Of a stretch of 36,501 nt of DNA, positions 1 through 8,854 are shown one piece after another. Below the pieces are notes generated by a model. It was given only the letters and a program-made list of their open reading frames with translations. It had not been told where the DNA came from and did no database searches. The stretch's first letter is position 1. Each line of letters begins with the position of its first letter. The position numbers and the translations under genes were made by a program. The stretch comes from Candidatus Dojkabacteria bacterium (GTDB lineage Bacteria; Patescibacteriota; Dojkabacteria; J137): contig CALDYZ010000009.1 in the NCBI GenBank assembly GCA_937944235.1, forward strand, positions 1 to 36,501, in the 5' to 3' direction.

Positions 1-3
1 AAA

Positions 4-75
4 CTGAGCGGGTAGGACTCGAACCTACACTCCTGGAGTTAACAGCTCCCAGCTTTGCCATTAAGCTACCGCTCA
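4..75 (-). tRNA. tRNA-Asn (anticodon GTT)
   Basis: Reverse complement folds as a cloverleaf: acceptor TGAGCGG/CCGCTCA, D stem GCTT/AAGC, anticodon loop CTGTTAA, T stem GTAGG/CCTAC with TTCGAGT loop, discriminator G. No encoded CCA. One G-A mismatch at the top of the anticodon stem. Confidence 0.93.
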
Positions 76-136
76 ACTAGATTTGATTTTATAAAATAAT
101 AATATCAGTTTCAAGTCTAAGGATATTAAGTTTTGA

Positions 137-142
137 TATAAT
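137..142 (+). promoter_or_regulatory. Extended -10 (TGATATAAT) of mutS, predicted leaderless
   Basis: TG-A-TATAAT at 134-142; predicted TSS about 149, ATG at 150. Confidence 0.6.
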
Positions 143-149
143 TTATTTT

Positions 150-2615
150 ATGACACCAATGCAAGAACAATATAACAAAATAAAGAACGAATATCCCGAT
201 GCGGTTGTACTTTTTAGATTAGGCGATTTTTATGAATTGTTCAATGAAGATGCCATAAATGTATCAAAAATTCTTGGTATTACTCTAACAAGCAGAGGTA
301 AAGATGAAAATAAATTACCAATGGCTGGCATACCTTATCACGCTATTGCAAACTATTTACCCAAATTAGTGGAAGCTAAATTAAAAATAGTGATTGCTGA
401 TCAAACAGAAGAAGCGCAACCGGGCAAAATCGTTAATAGAGAGGTAACCCGTATAATAACACCGGGAACAGTTACTGATACTACAATATTAGATGATTCA
501 AAGAATAATTACTTAGCCACTGTGGGTATTTTTGAAGCACTTGATAAATATCACTTTTATATTGCTTACACCGATGTAACAACAGGTATTATTAATTGCT
601 TTTATACCGATAACGCATCTTTTGCAAGACAAGAATTAGATAAAATAAGTCCTACAGAAATAATAACTAATGAAGTAAGATCAACTTTATTAATTTATGA
701 AAGAGCCTACTTATCATCATTCCCAAAAAATTTTGAATTAGAAGAGGCTAAAAAATTTTTAATGGATCATTTTGATACTTCCAGTATTGAATTTTTGCTA
801 CCAGCTAATATAGAAAAAACGCACAAAAACTATCTATTAATCATTCTAACATCATTAATTTATTATATAAATGAATCACAAAAGACTAAAAATAAACACA
901 TATTAAAAGTAAGTTTTGTTGATTTTTCTCCATTTGTACAACTAGATCATAGCAGTATAAAAAATTTAGAAATATTTGCATCAAATTTTGGAGAAGTTGA
1001 CAATAGTTTATACAGTATACTAAACGAATGTAAAACACCAATGGGAAAGCGATTACTGCGAAAATACCTAATCTATCCAATTAAAAAACAAAACTTGCTT
1101 CAACAGAGATTTGATAGAGTGGATATTTATTTTAATAATAACTTACTATTACAAGAAATTAGATCTTATCTGCAAAAGCTTGGAGATATCGAAAGGTTAG
1201 CTTCAAAAATAGGAAATAATTCTGCTAATCCAAAAGATATAAAAGCCTTGCTAAATAATTTACAGACTGTCCTACAAATCAATGATGTTTTAGACCAAGT
1301 AGAAAAAATATTCACTGAAGTAGATATTGACCAACTAAAATTTTTAATAGATAAAATTAACAATACACTCAACGATGATCCTGCAATTTCTGCTGCTCAA
1401 GGTGAAATAATAAAAGATGGTGTATCAGCTGAGGTTGATAAATATAGATTTTTACAGAAAAACACAAAACAAAGTTTGATAAATATTCAATCACGAGAGA
1501 TAGAAAGAACCGGAATATCATCCCTGAAAATTTCATATAATAATGTTTTTGGATACTACATTGAAGTTTCAAAAGCCAATCTATCAAAAGTGCCAAAAGA
1601 TTACATTCGAAAACAAACTCTTGCTAACGCTGAGAGGTATGTGACAGAAGAGCTGAAGCAATTAGAAGAAGAAATCTTATCGGCAAGTCAAATACTGATA
1701 GATTTAGAAACTGAAATTTTTAGAAAACTTCTAGATGAATTATCTAGGCATCTTGATCTTTTTATAAATATAAGTGAAAAAATTGCTGAAATTGACGTAC
1801 TTACAAATTTTGCTCATATATCCCGAGAGCGACGCTATACAAAGCCAAAAATATCAAATGAAAACAAAATCGTAGCAGGAAGACATCCTGTGGTTGAGAG
1901 AATTGTAGAAAATTTTACACCAAATGATACACATTTTGATCAAGATAGTATGATCCACATCATAACTGGCCCCAATATGTCTGGAAAATCAACTTACATA
2001 AGACAAGTAGCAATAATTTACTTAATGGCCCAAATCGGATGCTATGTACCTGCGGACGAATTTCATTTCAATCCTTTAGACAAAATTTTTACAAGAATTG
2101 GCACAGCAGACAATCTATCAAAAGGTGAGTCCACATTTATGATTGAGATGATAGAAACTGCAAACATTTTGAATAATTCAAATAGCAACAGTTTAATAAT
2201 TTTGGACGAGATAGGTAGAGGCACAAGCACTTACGATGGAGTAGCAATAGCATGGTCCGTAATAGAATACATACATGAATACATAAAAGCAAAAACTTTA
2301 TTTGCCACACATTATCACGAAATTACATCATTGGAAAACAAGTTAAATGGAGTAAAAAATTATTCCGTCAAGACAAGCAATCACAATGATGAAATAATTT
2401 TTGAACATAAAATAATAACAGGAGCCACCAACAAAAGTTATGGTGTACATGTAGCAAAAATGGCTGGAATCCCTATTAAAGTTGTAGATAGAGCTAATGA
2501 AATACTACATGCATTCGAAACTGAAACAGGTCAAATTAAACCAACCAATACTAAAAAATCCTATGTGCCCAAGAAGCCTAAATCATTAAACCCTGATCAA
2601 CTAAGCTTAATTTGA
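150..2615 (+). CDS. mutS: DNA mismatch repair protein MutS
   Basis: N-terminal mismatch-binding GDFYELF, Walker A GPNMSGKSTYIRQ, Walker B LIILDEIGRGTSTYDG, ATHYHE; 821 aa. Confidence 0.98.
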   Translation: MTPMQEQYNKIKNEYPDAVVLFRLGDFYELFNEDAINVSKILGITLTSRGKDENKLPMAGIPYHAIANYLPKLVEAKLKIVIADQTEEAQPGKIVNREVTRIITPGTVTDTTILDDSKNNYLATVGIFEALDKYHFYIAYTDVTTGIINCFYTDNASFARQELDKISPTEIITNEVRSTLLIYERAYLSSFPKNFELEEAKKFLMDHFDTSSIEFLLPANIEKTHKNYLLIILTSLIYYINESQKTKNKHILKVSFVDFSPFVQLDHSSIKNLEIFASNFGEVDNSLYSILNECKTPMGKRLLRKYLIYPIKKQNLLQQRFDRVDIYFNNNLLLQEIRSYLQKLGDIERLASKIGNNSANPKDIKALLNNLQTVLQINDVLDQVEKIFTEVDIDQLKFLIDKINNTLNDDPAISAAQGEIIKDGVSAEVDKYRFLQKNTKQSLINIQSREIERTGISSLKISYNNVFGYYIEVSKANLSKVPKDYIRKQTLANAERYVTEELKQLEEEILSASQILIDLETEIFRKLLDELSRHLDLFINISEKIAEIDVLTNFAHISRERRYTKPKISNENKIVAGRHPVVERIVENFTPNDTHFDQDSMIHIITGPNMSGKSTYIRQVAIIYLMAQIGCYVPADEFHFNPLDKIFTRIGTADNLSKGESTFMIEMIETANILNNSNSNSLIILDEIGRGTSTYDGVAIAWSVIEYIHEYIKAKTLFATHYHEITSLENKLNGVKNYSVKTSNHNDEIIFEHKIITGATNKSYGVHVAKMAGIPIKVVDRANEILHAFETETGQIKPTNTKKSYVPKKPKSLNPDQLSLI

Positions 2616-2708
2616 TTACAGATATGAACAAAGAAAACGCCAGTGACATAAATAATATAAAACACTTTTGTATTTTGTTAAAATACTTAAGCATTTAGAT
2701 ATTTAGAT

Positions 2709-5700
2709 ATGATTAAAAGATTAATTAGAAATCTGCTTAACCCTAATAAAGCAATAATTGAAACCACCAACGATTACTTAGAACAAATAAAAGCTTTGCG
2801 TGCTATAGTGTCCAAAATGAGTAAAGAAGAGATGCAAGATAGAATTAGAGAAATGAAAGAAGAGCTTAAATTAATATCTGACAAAATACCTGAATCCGAA
2901 AAACTGTCCATAAATAAAATTGATCGAACGAAACCTTTATCTCAATACGAGTTAGATATTCAAAAAAAGCTCTATTCTTTTGTTCCAGAAGTTTATACAT
3001 TCATAGATGAAATTTTTTTTAGAAAAGCCGGTTTCCGCTATTATGATGTACAACTTCGAGCTGGAATCATTTTAGCTCAAGGACAAAGACTTGTAGAACT
3101 TTATACAGGAGAAGGTAAAACTATGACTTTTCAGTTACCAGCAATATTATACTCATTGGTAGGTAGAGGAGCTCACGTAGTGACTGTGAACGATTATCTG
3201 TCTCGAAGAGACGGAGAGTATGCAGGTCATATTGCTAGCGAATTAGGTTTATCTGTCGGAATTATAAATTCTGATGTTTCGTATAAGTTTGTAAGCTCAG
3301 AAGAGTTGGAGAAATACAAAACTTTATCTGATGATGAACTAAAAAGGCTACAAAGCGGTAACATCAATGTTAGCAACATGGATGGCTTAAACTTAATAGA
3401 AACCTCGAAAAAAGAAGCTTACAACTGTGATATCACATATGGAACAAATAATGAGTTTGGATTTGATTATTTGAGAAATAACATGGCATGGAATTTAGAA
3501 GACCTAACTCAAAGAGAATTGTACTTTTGCATTATAGATGAAGCAGACTCAATATTGATAGATGAAGCCAGAACTCCATTGATCATATCTGGTATTCCAA
3601 CAAACGCAGACACTGAAAAATATAGAAAGTTCGCCAAAGCAGTAGAAGCTTTAAAAGAGGGAGAAGACTATATAATTGAGTACAAAAATCGTACAACAGT
3701 AACCTTAACTGAAAAAGGTATCAAGAAGTCTGAGGAAATTTTAGGAATAAGCAATCTTTGGCAAGATTATTCATCAGCCTACCATATTGAAAAGGCACTA
3801 CAAGCAAAAGCTAAATTCATTAAAGATAGAGACTATATTGTTCGAAATGGAGAAGTACTCATAGTCGACGAATTTACGGGAAGAATACTAAATGGTAGGA
3901 GATATTCTGACGGATTGCACCAGGCAATAGAAGCAAAAGAAGGTTTGGAAATAAAGCCAGAAAATATAACATTTGCTACTATAACTTTTCAAAACTACTT
4001 TAGATTGTACAAAATTTTGTGTGGAGGCTCTGGAACTATTATGACTGAAGGGGAAGAATTCTACAAAATTTATGGGCTAGAATCCATTTCTATACCAACA
4101 AATAAGCCTGTAATCAGAATAGATTATCCAGATAGAATTTATAAAAACCAAGGAGCCAAATTTAAAGCGGTTATCAAAGAGATAAAAGAAAAACACGAAA
4201 AAGGCCAACCAGTTTTAGTTGGTACAACATCAGTAGAGAAATCAGAACTGGTATCTAAATTACTCGATGAGGAGGGTATAAAACATGAGGTATTAAATGC
4301 AAAATACCACGAGATGGAAGCAAAAATAATCGAGACTGCGGGTAGAAAATATGCAGTAACTGTTGCAACAAACATGGCAGGAAGAGGAGCAGACATAGTA
4401 ATTGGTGGAGGGAAAAGAGGCGATGCAGCTTGGAAGGAAGTAGCAGCTCTTGGTGGTTTACATGTAATAGGAACTGAAAGACACGAAGCCAGAAGAATAG
4501 ATAATCAGCTCAGAGGTAGAACCGGAAGACAAGGAGAACCAGGCAGTTCTAGGTTTTATGTCTCGTTGGATGATACACTTATGAAAATATTAGGCGGTGA
4601 AATTATCGCAAAACTTTTAACATTCGCAAAGATAAATGATGATGAACCCATAGAAATGCCTATCTTTTCTAGACAAATTGAGTCAGCTCAGAAAAAGATT
4701 GAAAATTTAAACTTTGATGCTCGGAAAAATCTAGTAGAGTATGATGATGTTATGAATCAGCATAGGGAAGTATTTTATACACTGAGGCGAAACTTCCTAA
4801 TTAAGTTAAGCGGCATTGAAAATAATTTTTTAGAAAATGGAAGCATTATAAATCTTAACTTACCAGAATTCAGTAACCTTAAAAATAAATATAATGACAC
4901 AATCAATCATTACAAATTAGAAATTAAAAATGCAATCTTCAACATGTACATGGACGTTTTATCAAAAAAGACGGAAAATTACATGATGGCAAAAAAAATT
5001 GAGGAAATACCACAACTAATTATGAAATACATTCCTGAACAGTTGCTAAGTATTAACTTGGTTAGTTTTGAAGCAGTAGATACAATACACAATAAACTAC
5101 TAGCTAAAATAAAAACAACAAACAACAATATTGATAAATTTATTGAATTTATAAGTGAAATTTTAACTAAATCTCTAGAAATAAAGTATAGTGAATTTGG
5201 TGAAGACTTATACAGATTGGTAAAATTATTGATTTTTCAATCTATGGACAATACATGGTCAGAGCACTTGGAAATAATGAAGGACATAAAAGAAGGTATA
5301 TTTTTGCAATCTTATGCACAGAAAGATCCCCTGATAGAATACAAAAATAAAGCTTTTGTTGTGTTTCAAAATTTTTTGACTAAAATCTACGAAAATTTTA
5401 TATCAAAGTTTATGTTCATCACCAAAACAATACAAGATAAAACTTCAAATAAATCTGTACTAGTGACAAATGTAGATGATGTGAAAGATATTTCAGAAGG
5501 AAATAGAGAGTTTATTAGTCCTAATGCTATAAAAATCAATAATTTTATTGACAAAGAAATGATTTCAAGGTTAAAACAAAAGTCAACAGTTAAAACTAAT
5601 GCAAATAAAGAAAGCGTTCAGAAAAAAGCGGAAATAAAATTAAAAATAGGAAGAAATGATAGAGTAACAATTCAGTACAAGGATGGCAGAATTGTAGAGA

Positions 5701-5759
5701 ACGTTAAATACAAAAAAGTAGAAAGTGACATAAGATCAGGTATAGCTAAGATTGTCTAG
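2709..5759 (+). CDS. secA: Preprotein translocase ATPase SecA
   Basis: GEGKTMTFQLPA, DEADSILIDEARTPLIISG, TYGTNNEFGFDYLRNNM, GRTGRQGEPGSSRFYVSLDD; 1016 aa. Confidence 0.98.
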   Translation: MIKRLIRNLLNPNKAIIETTNDYLEQIKALRAIVSKMSKEEMQDRIREMKEELKLISDKIPESEKLSINKIDRTKPLSQYELDIQKKLYSFVPEVYTFIDEIFFRKAGFRYYDVQLRAGIILAQGQRLVELYTGEGKTMTFQLPAILYSLVGRGAHVVTVNDYLSRRDGEYAGHIASELGLSVGIINSDVSYKFVSSEELEKYKTLSDDELKRLQSGNINVSNMDGLNLIETSKKEAYNCDITYGTNNEFGFDYLRNNMAWNLEDLTQRELYFCIIDEADSILIDEARTPLIISGIPTNADTEKYRKFAKAVEALKEGEDYIIEYKNRTTVTLTEKGIKKSEEILGISNLWQDYSSAYHIEKALQAKAKFIKDRDYIVRNGEVLIVDEFTGRILNGRRYSDGLHQAIEAKEGLEIKPENITFATITFQNYFRLYKILCGGSGTIMTEGEEFYKIYGLESISIPTNKPVIRIDYPDRIYKNQGAKFKAVIKEIKEKHEKGQPVLVGTTSVEKSELVSKLLDEEGIKHEVLNAKYHEMEAKIIETAGRKYAVTVATNMAGRGADIVIGGGKRGDAAWKEVAALGGLHVIGTERHEARRIDNQLRGRTGRQGEPGSSRFYVSLDDTLMKILGGEIIAKLLTFAKINDDEPIEMPIFSRQIESAQKKIENLNFDARKNLVEYDDVMNQHREVFYTLRRNFLIKLSGIENNFLENGSIINLNLPEFSNLKNKYNDTINHYKLEIKNAIFNMYMDVLSKKTENYMMAKKIEEIPQLIMKYIPEQLLSINLVSFEAVDTIHNKLLAKIKTTNNNIDKFIEFISEILTKSLEIKYSEFGEDLYRLVKLLIFQSMDNTWSEHLEIMKDIKEGIFLQSYAQKDPLIEYKNKAFVVFQNFLTKIYENFISKFMFITKTIQDKTSNKSVLVTNVDDVKDISEGNREFISPNAIKINNFIDKEMISRLKQKSTVKTNANKESVQKKAEIKLKIGRNDRVTIQYKDGRIVENVKYKKVESDIRSGIAKIV

Positions 5760-6237
5760 TCAAAAAGTTAAGTACATCCTGACCATGAGTTTTCGTAACT
5801 ACCTTGCCTTCTGATGATTCTTCTTCCCCCCATGTTGCCACCACAACACCATCTGCATTAATTATAAAAGTAGACCTTAAAGTACCCATATATTTTTTCC
5901 CATACATTGTCTTTTCTACCCAAACACCAAACAAATTTTGTAATTCATGATTTGGATCCGAAATTAGTTCGAAGTTAAGTCCATACTTCTTTGCAAACTT
6001 CTCATGAGACGATAAAGAATCCGAACTTATTCCATATACATGATATCCTAACTTTTTGATATCATCGTTTACATCTCTAAAGTTACATGCTTCTTCAGTA
6101 CATCCTGGAGTCATATCTTTAGGATAAAAGTAAACAACCGCAGGCAATTTGATAATTTCGCTAAACAAAATATTTTTTCCTTGTTTCGAAGGTAACGAAA
6201 CGGCAGATAAATTTATTTTTGTATTGACTTTAATCAT
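5746..6237 (-). CDS. Peroxiredoxin, BCP/PrxQ type
   Basis: VVYFYPKDMTPGCTEEACNFRD with peroxidatic Cys, plus typical Prx C-terminal region. ATG at 6237 preferred over the track start at 6273 because TATAAT occupies the first codons of the longer ORF. Confidence 0.93.
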   Translation of the reverse strand: MIKVNTKINLSAVSLPSKQGKNILFSEIIKLPAVVYFYPKDMTPGCTEEACNFRDVNDDIKKLGYHVYGISSDSLSSHEKFAKKYGLNFELISDPNHELQNLFGVWVEKTMYGKKYMGTLRSTFIINADGVVVATWGEEESSEGKVVTKTHGQDVLNFLTRQS

Positions 6238-6264
6238 ACTTACAAATTCTTTAAAACACATTTT

Positions 6265-6270
6265 ATTATA
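6265..6270 (-). promoter_or_regulatory. -10 box (TATAAT) for the peroxiredoxin gene
   Basis: Reverse-strand TATAAT, predicted TSS about 6258, 21 nt before ATG 6237. Confidence 0.5.
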
Positions 6271-6507
6271 CAATAATTTTAAGAATTACTTTCACTAACT
6301 ATTAAGTGAATATATATTCTAATTACAGTTTAGAGATCAAAACTATATTTGTTTAAGTAAAATTTTAAATGTTTAAATAAATCTAATAAAAAAAGTGTAA
6401 AAGTTTTCATATATAAAATTTTGAATATAAATCAAAGAAACACAACAATATTAAAAAATATATCAATTAAGTAAAAATTACAGATAAAAATAAAGTTATT
6501 CACATAA

Positions 6508-6975
6508 TCAATTTGAACGAAATTTATGATTAAATATAACTATGATCATGAGAAAAACTAAAAATAGAAATGATAAAAAAGACAAAAAAGGTATCGAAAA
6601 AGCCATGTTAAATATATATACAGGATCGATTTTTGCACAAGAAACACCACCTAATTCACAAAACAACGAGTCTTCTTGTACCAATTGTAAATAATTATGA
6701 TAAATTGATGTAAAAAGACCTGATACACTTAAGATTAAAAAGACTAAAGGTTTCACCAAATTTTTTTTGAAAATAACATTAATCAATGATAAAAATACCA
6801 TAGGATACAAGAACAATCTTTGTACATAACACAAATAACAAGGCTCAATTAACAATATTTCACTAAAATATAAACTTCCAAACATCCCCAAGAAAGATAC
6901 AATCAAAACAAAGTATATATAATTGTTGACTATCCAATGAGGATATTTGTTCCATACAAATTTACTTAGCAACAT
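6508..6975 (-). CDS. DsbB/BdbC-like disulfide bond formation membrane protein
   Basis: Four hydrophobic segments; EPCYLCYVQRLFLYP (CxxC) and second Cys pair CELGGVSCAKIDP. Confidence 0.9.
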   Translation of the reverse strand: MLLSKFVWNKYPHWIVNNYIYFVLIVSFLGMFGSLYFSEILLIEPCYLCYVQRLFLYPMVFLSLINVIFKKNLVKPLVFLILSVSGLFTSIYHNYLQLVQEDSLFCELGGVSCAKIDPVYIFNMAFSIPFLSFLSFLFLVFLMIIVIFNHKFRSN

Positions 6976-7375
6976 CGATATATTTTAACGCAGTGAATAC
7001 TAGTTTTGCGTCATCGGAAATCTCTGTCAAATTTTCAAATTCTTCAATCCCCACTAATAAATATGAATCGTAAAATTCATAAAAACTTTTAGAAATTTCA
7101 TAATCGCCTGATAGGTAATAAAAGTCTACGTTTGAATCATCACTTTCATGGGACAAGAACACTTCACGACTCAACTCTTCGTTGCATTCTATTAATCTAA
7201 TCTTCAGTAAATCAACAGCAAACTCTTTTGTATCTTCCTCACCCAAAGCCAAAGTTGGAAAATTATAAAAAGATGCCTCATTAGATTTTTTCTTTGATGC
7301 TTGATCTTCTCTAATTTTAACTAATAAAAATTTAGATGAGGAATTTCTGTAAATTAAACCGACAGTAGTATTCAT
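6962..7375 (-). CDS. Nudix-like protein, degenerate Nudix box
   Basis: 137 aa with Nudix-like order (NFPTLALGEEDTKEFAVDLLKIRLIE) but no REUXEE; start overlaps the metG stop by 4 nt. Confidence 0.5.
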   Translation of the reverse strand: MNTTVGLIYRNSSSKFLLVKIREDQASKKKSNEASFYNFPTLALGEEDTKEFAVDLLKIRLIECNEELSREVFLSHESDDSNVDFYYLSGDYEISKSFYEFYDSYLLVGIEEFENLTEISDDAKLVFTALKYIDVAK

Positions 7376-8823
7376 AATTTTTTAAATAAAATAATTGGCT
7401 TTTGCTCCATCAAAGCTTCTAGTGCCTTACTAGCCGCTTCAGGTATTATAGATAAGTAACTAATAATACCTTGATACAACAAAAATGACAAGTTATTTAA
7501 CACCAGTTTATCTAATCTACTATCATTACTTAACCAGATTTTATGTGTATCGATATACTTATTGCCAAAAGCAAATAACTCTTGCAAAATGTCATTTGCT
7601 TCCTTAATTTTATAATCTTCCATTAAATTTTGAAATTGTTTTATAAACGATAAAATCTTAATTTTAAATTCTTCTTGAACGCTTTCGAAATTATTTATTT
7701 GTATATTTTTTTTATTTGATAAATGTATAACCCTGCTCAATAAATTACCAAAATTATTACTCAACTCTGTTGTATATTTTGCCTTTAATCTTTCCAAACT
7801 AAAATCACCGTCATTTCCTATTTGAAATTCTGTAAGTAATGCATAACGTAAAGCATCTACCCCAAATTTGTTTATTAATTCGACCGGATTGATAACATTA
7901 CCGTTGCTTTTGCCAATCTTTACCCCATTTACCGTAAAAAAACCATGCACTAAAATAGTTCTTGGTAATTCTAGACCTGCAGACATTAACATGGCTGGCC
8001 ACAATATCGTATGAAACTTAATTATATCCTTGCCTATGACGTGTATTGCATTGTGCCAAAATACTTTTTCATAATTCTTTTTTTTATTCTCTTTAAAGTT
8101 TAAGTAAGAAATGTAATTAGGTAAGGCATCAAACCATACATAAATTGTTTGTTTAGGATCAAACGGTACAGGTATTCCCCAACTTACATTAGCTCTTGTT
8201 ACAGGTATATCTTCAATACCACCATCAAGTAATGACATAACGTAGTCCTTCCATTTTTCCGGTTGAATAAATTTGGGATTATTTTCTATATGATGTTTGA
8301 TCTTCTCTGTATATTTAGATAGTGCAAAGTAATAATTTTTCTCAGAAGTTATTACTAGTTCTTTTGTTGGGTGATTGGGACACCTACCATTTACTAAATC
8401 AGACTCCTTGTAGTAAGCTTCACATCCTTCACAATACAATCCTTCGTATGTCCCTACATATATATCTCCATTTTCAAAAACTTTTTGAATCAACCACTGA
8501 GTATAATTTTTATGCTCTGGATGAGTTGTTCTCATAAAATAGTCAAAATCTACGCCAGCTCTCAACCAAATATCTTTGAATAGATTTGATATTTCATCTA
8601 CAAATTCTTGTGGGGATTTACCTAGAGATTCTGCCGTTTTAGCAACCTTAGATCCGTGTTCATCTGTTCCAGTGATAAATAAAACATTTTCTCTACCCAA
8701 TTTTTGTCTAAAATACCTAGCTATAGTATCTGCTAAAAACACTGTATATGAGGTACCTATATGAGGTATATCATTTGCATAAAAAATCGGAGTTGTAACA
8801 TACACAGTATTATCTTTTTGCAT
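7372..8823 (-). CDS. metG: Methionyl-tRNA synthetase
   Basis: HIGTSYTVFLADTIARY, FITGTDEHGSKV, zinc knuckle YCEGCEAYY...CPNH, KIGKSNGNVINP (KMSKS equivalent). Confidence 0.97.
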   Translation of the reverse strand: MQKDNTVYVTTPIFYANDIPHIGTSYTVFLADTIARYFRQKLGRENVLFITGTDEHGSKVAKTAESLGKSPQEFVDEISNLFKDIWLRAGVDFDYFMRTTHPEHKNYTQWLIQKVFENGDIYVGTYEGLYCEGCEAYYKESDLVNGRCPNHPTKELVITSEKNYYFALSKYTEKIKHHIENNPKFIQPEKWKDYVMSLLDGGIEDIPVTRANVSWGIPVPFDPKQTIYVWFDALPNYISYLNFKENKKKNYEKVFWHNAIHVIGKDIIKFHTILWPAMLMSAGLELPRTILVHGFFTVNGVKIGKSNGNVINPVELINKFGVDALRYALLTEFQIGNDGDFSLERLKAKYTTELSNNFGNLLSRVIHLSNKKNIQINNFESVQEEFKIKILSFIKQFQNLMEDYKIKEANDILQELFAFGNKYIDTHKIWLSNDSRLDKLVLNNLSFLLYQGIISYLSIIPEAASKALEALMEQKPIILFKKL

Positions 8824-8829
8824 GGCAAA

Positions 8830-8838
8830 ATTTTAACA
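8830..8838 (-). promoter_or_regulatory. Extended -10 (TGTTAAAAT) directly upstream of metG
   Basis: Six nt between the -10 hexamer and ATG; predicted TSS falls on the A of ATG 8823. Confidence 0.5.
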
Positions 8839-8854
8839 CAAAAGCACAGCAATG

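Noticed and set aside
886-1596. Three minus-strand ORFs (64, 68, 75 aa) inside mutS
   Set aside because: Fully antisense to a confident MutS reading frame; composition consistent with reverse-strand AT-rich translation.
4139-4396. 85-aa minus ORF inside secA
   Set aside because: Antisense to the conserved SecA helicase region; no family features.
8322-8764. Two plus-strand ORFs (71 and 62 aa) inside metG
   Set aside because: Antisense to MetRS catalytic and zinc-knuckle regions.
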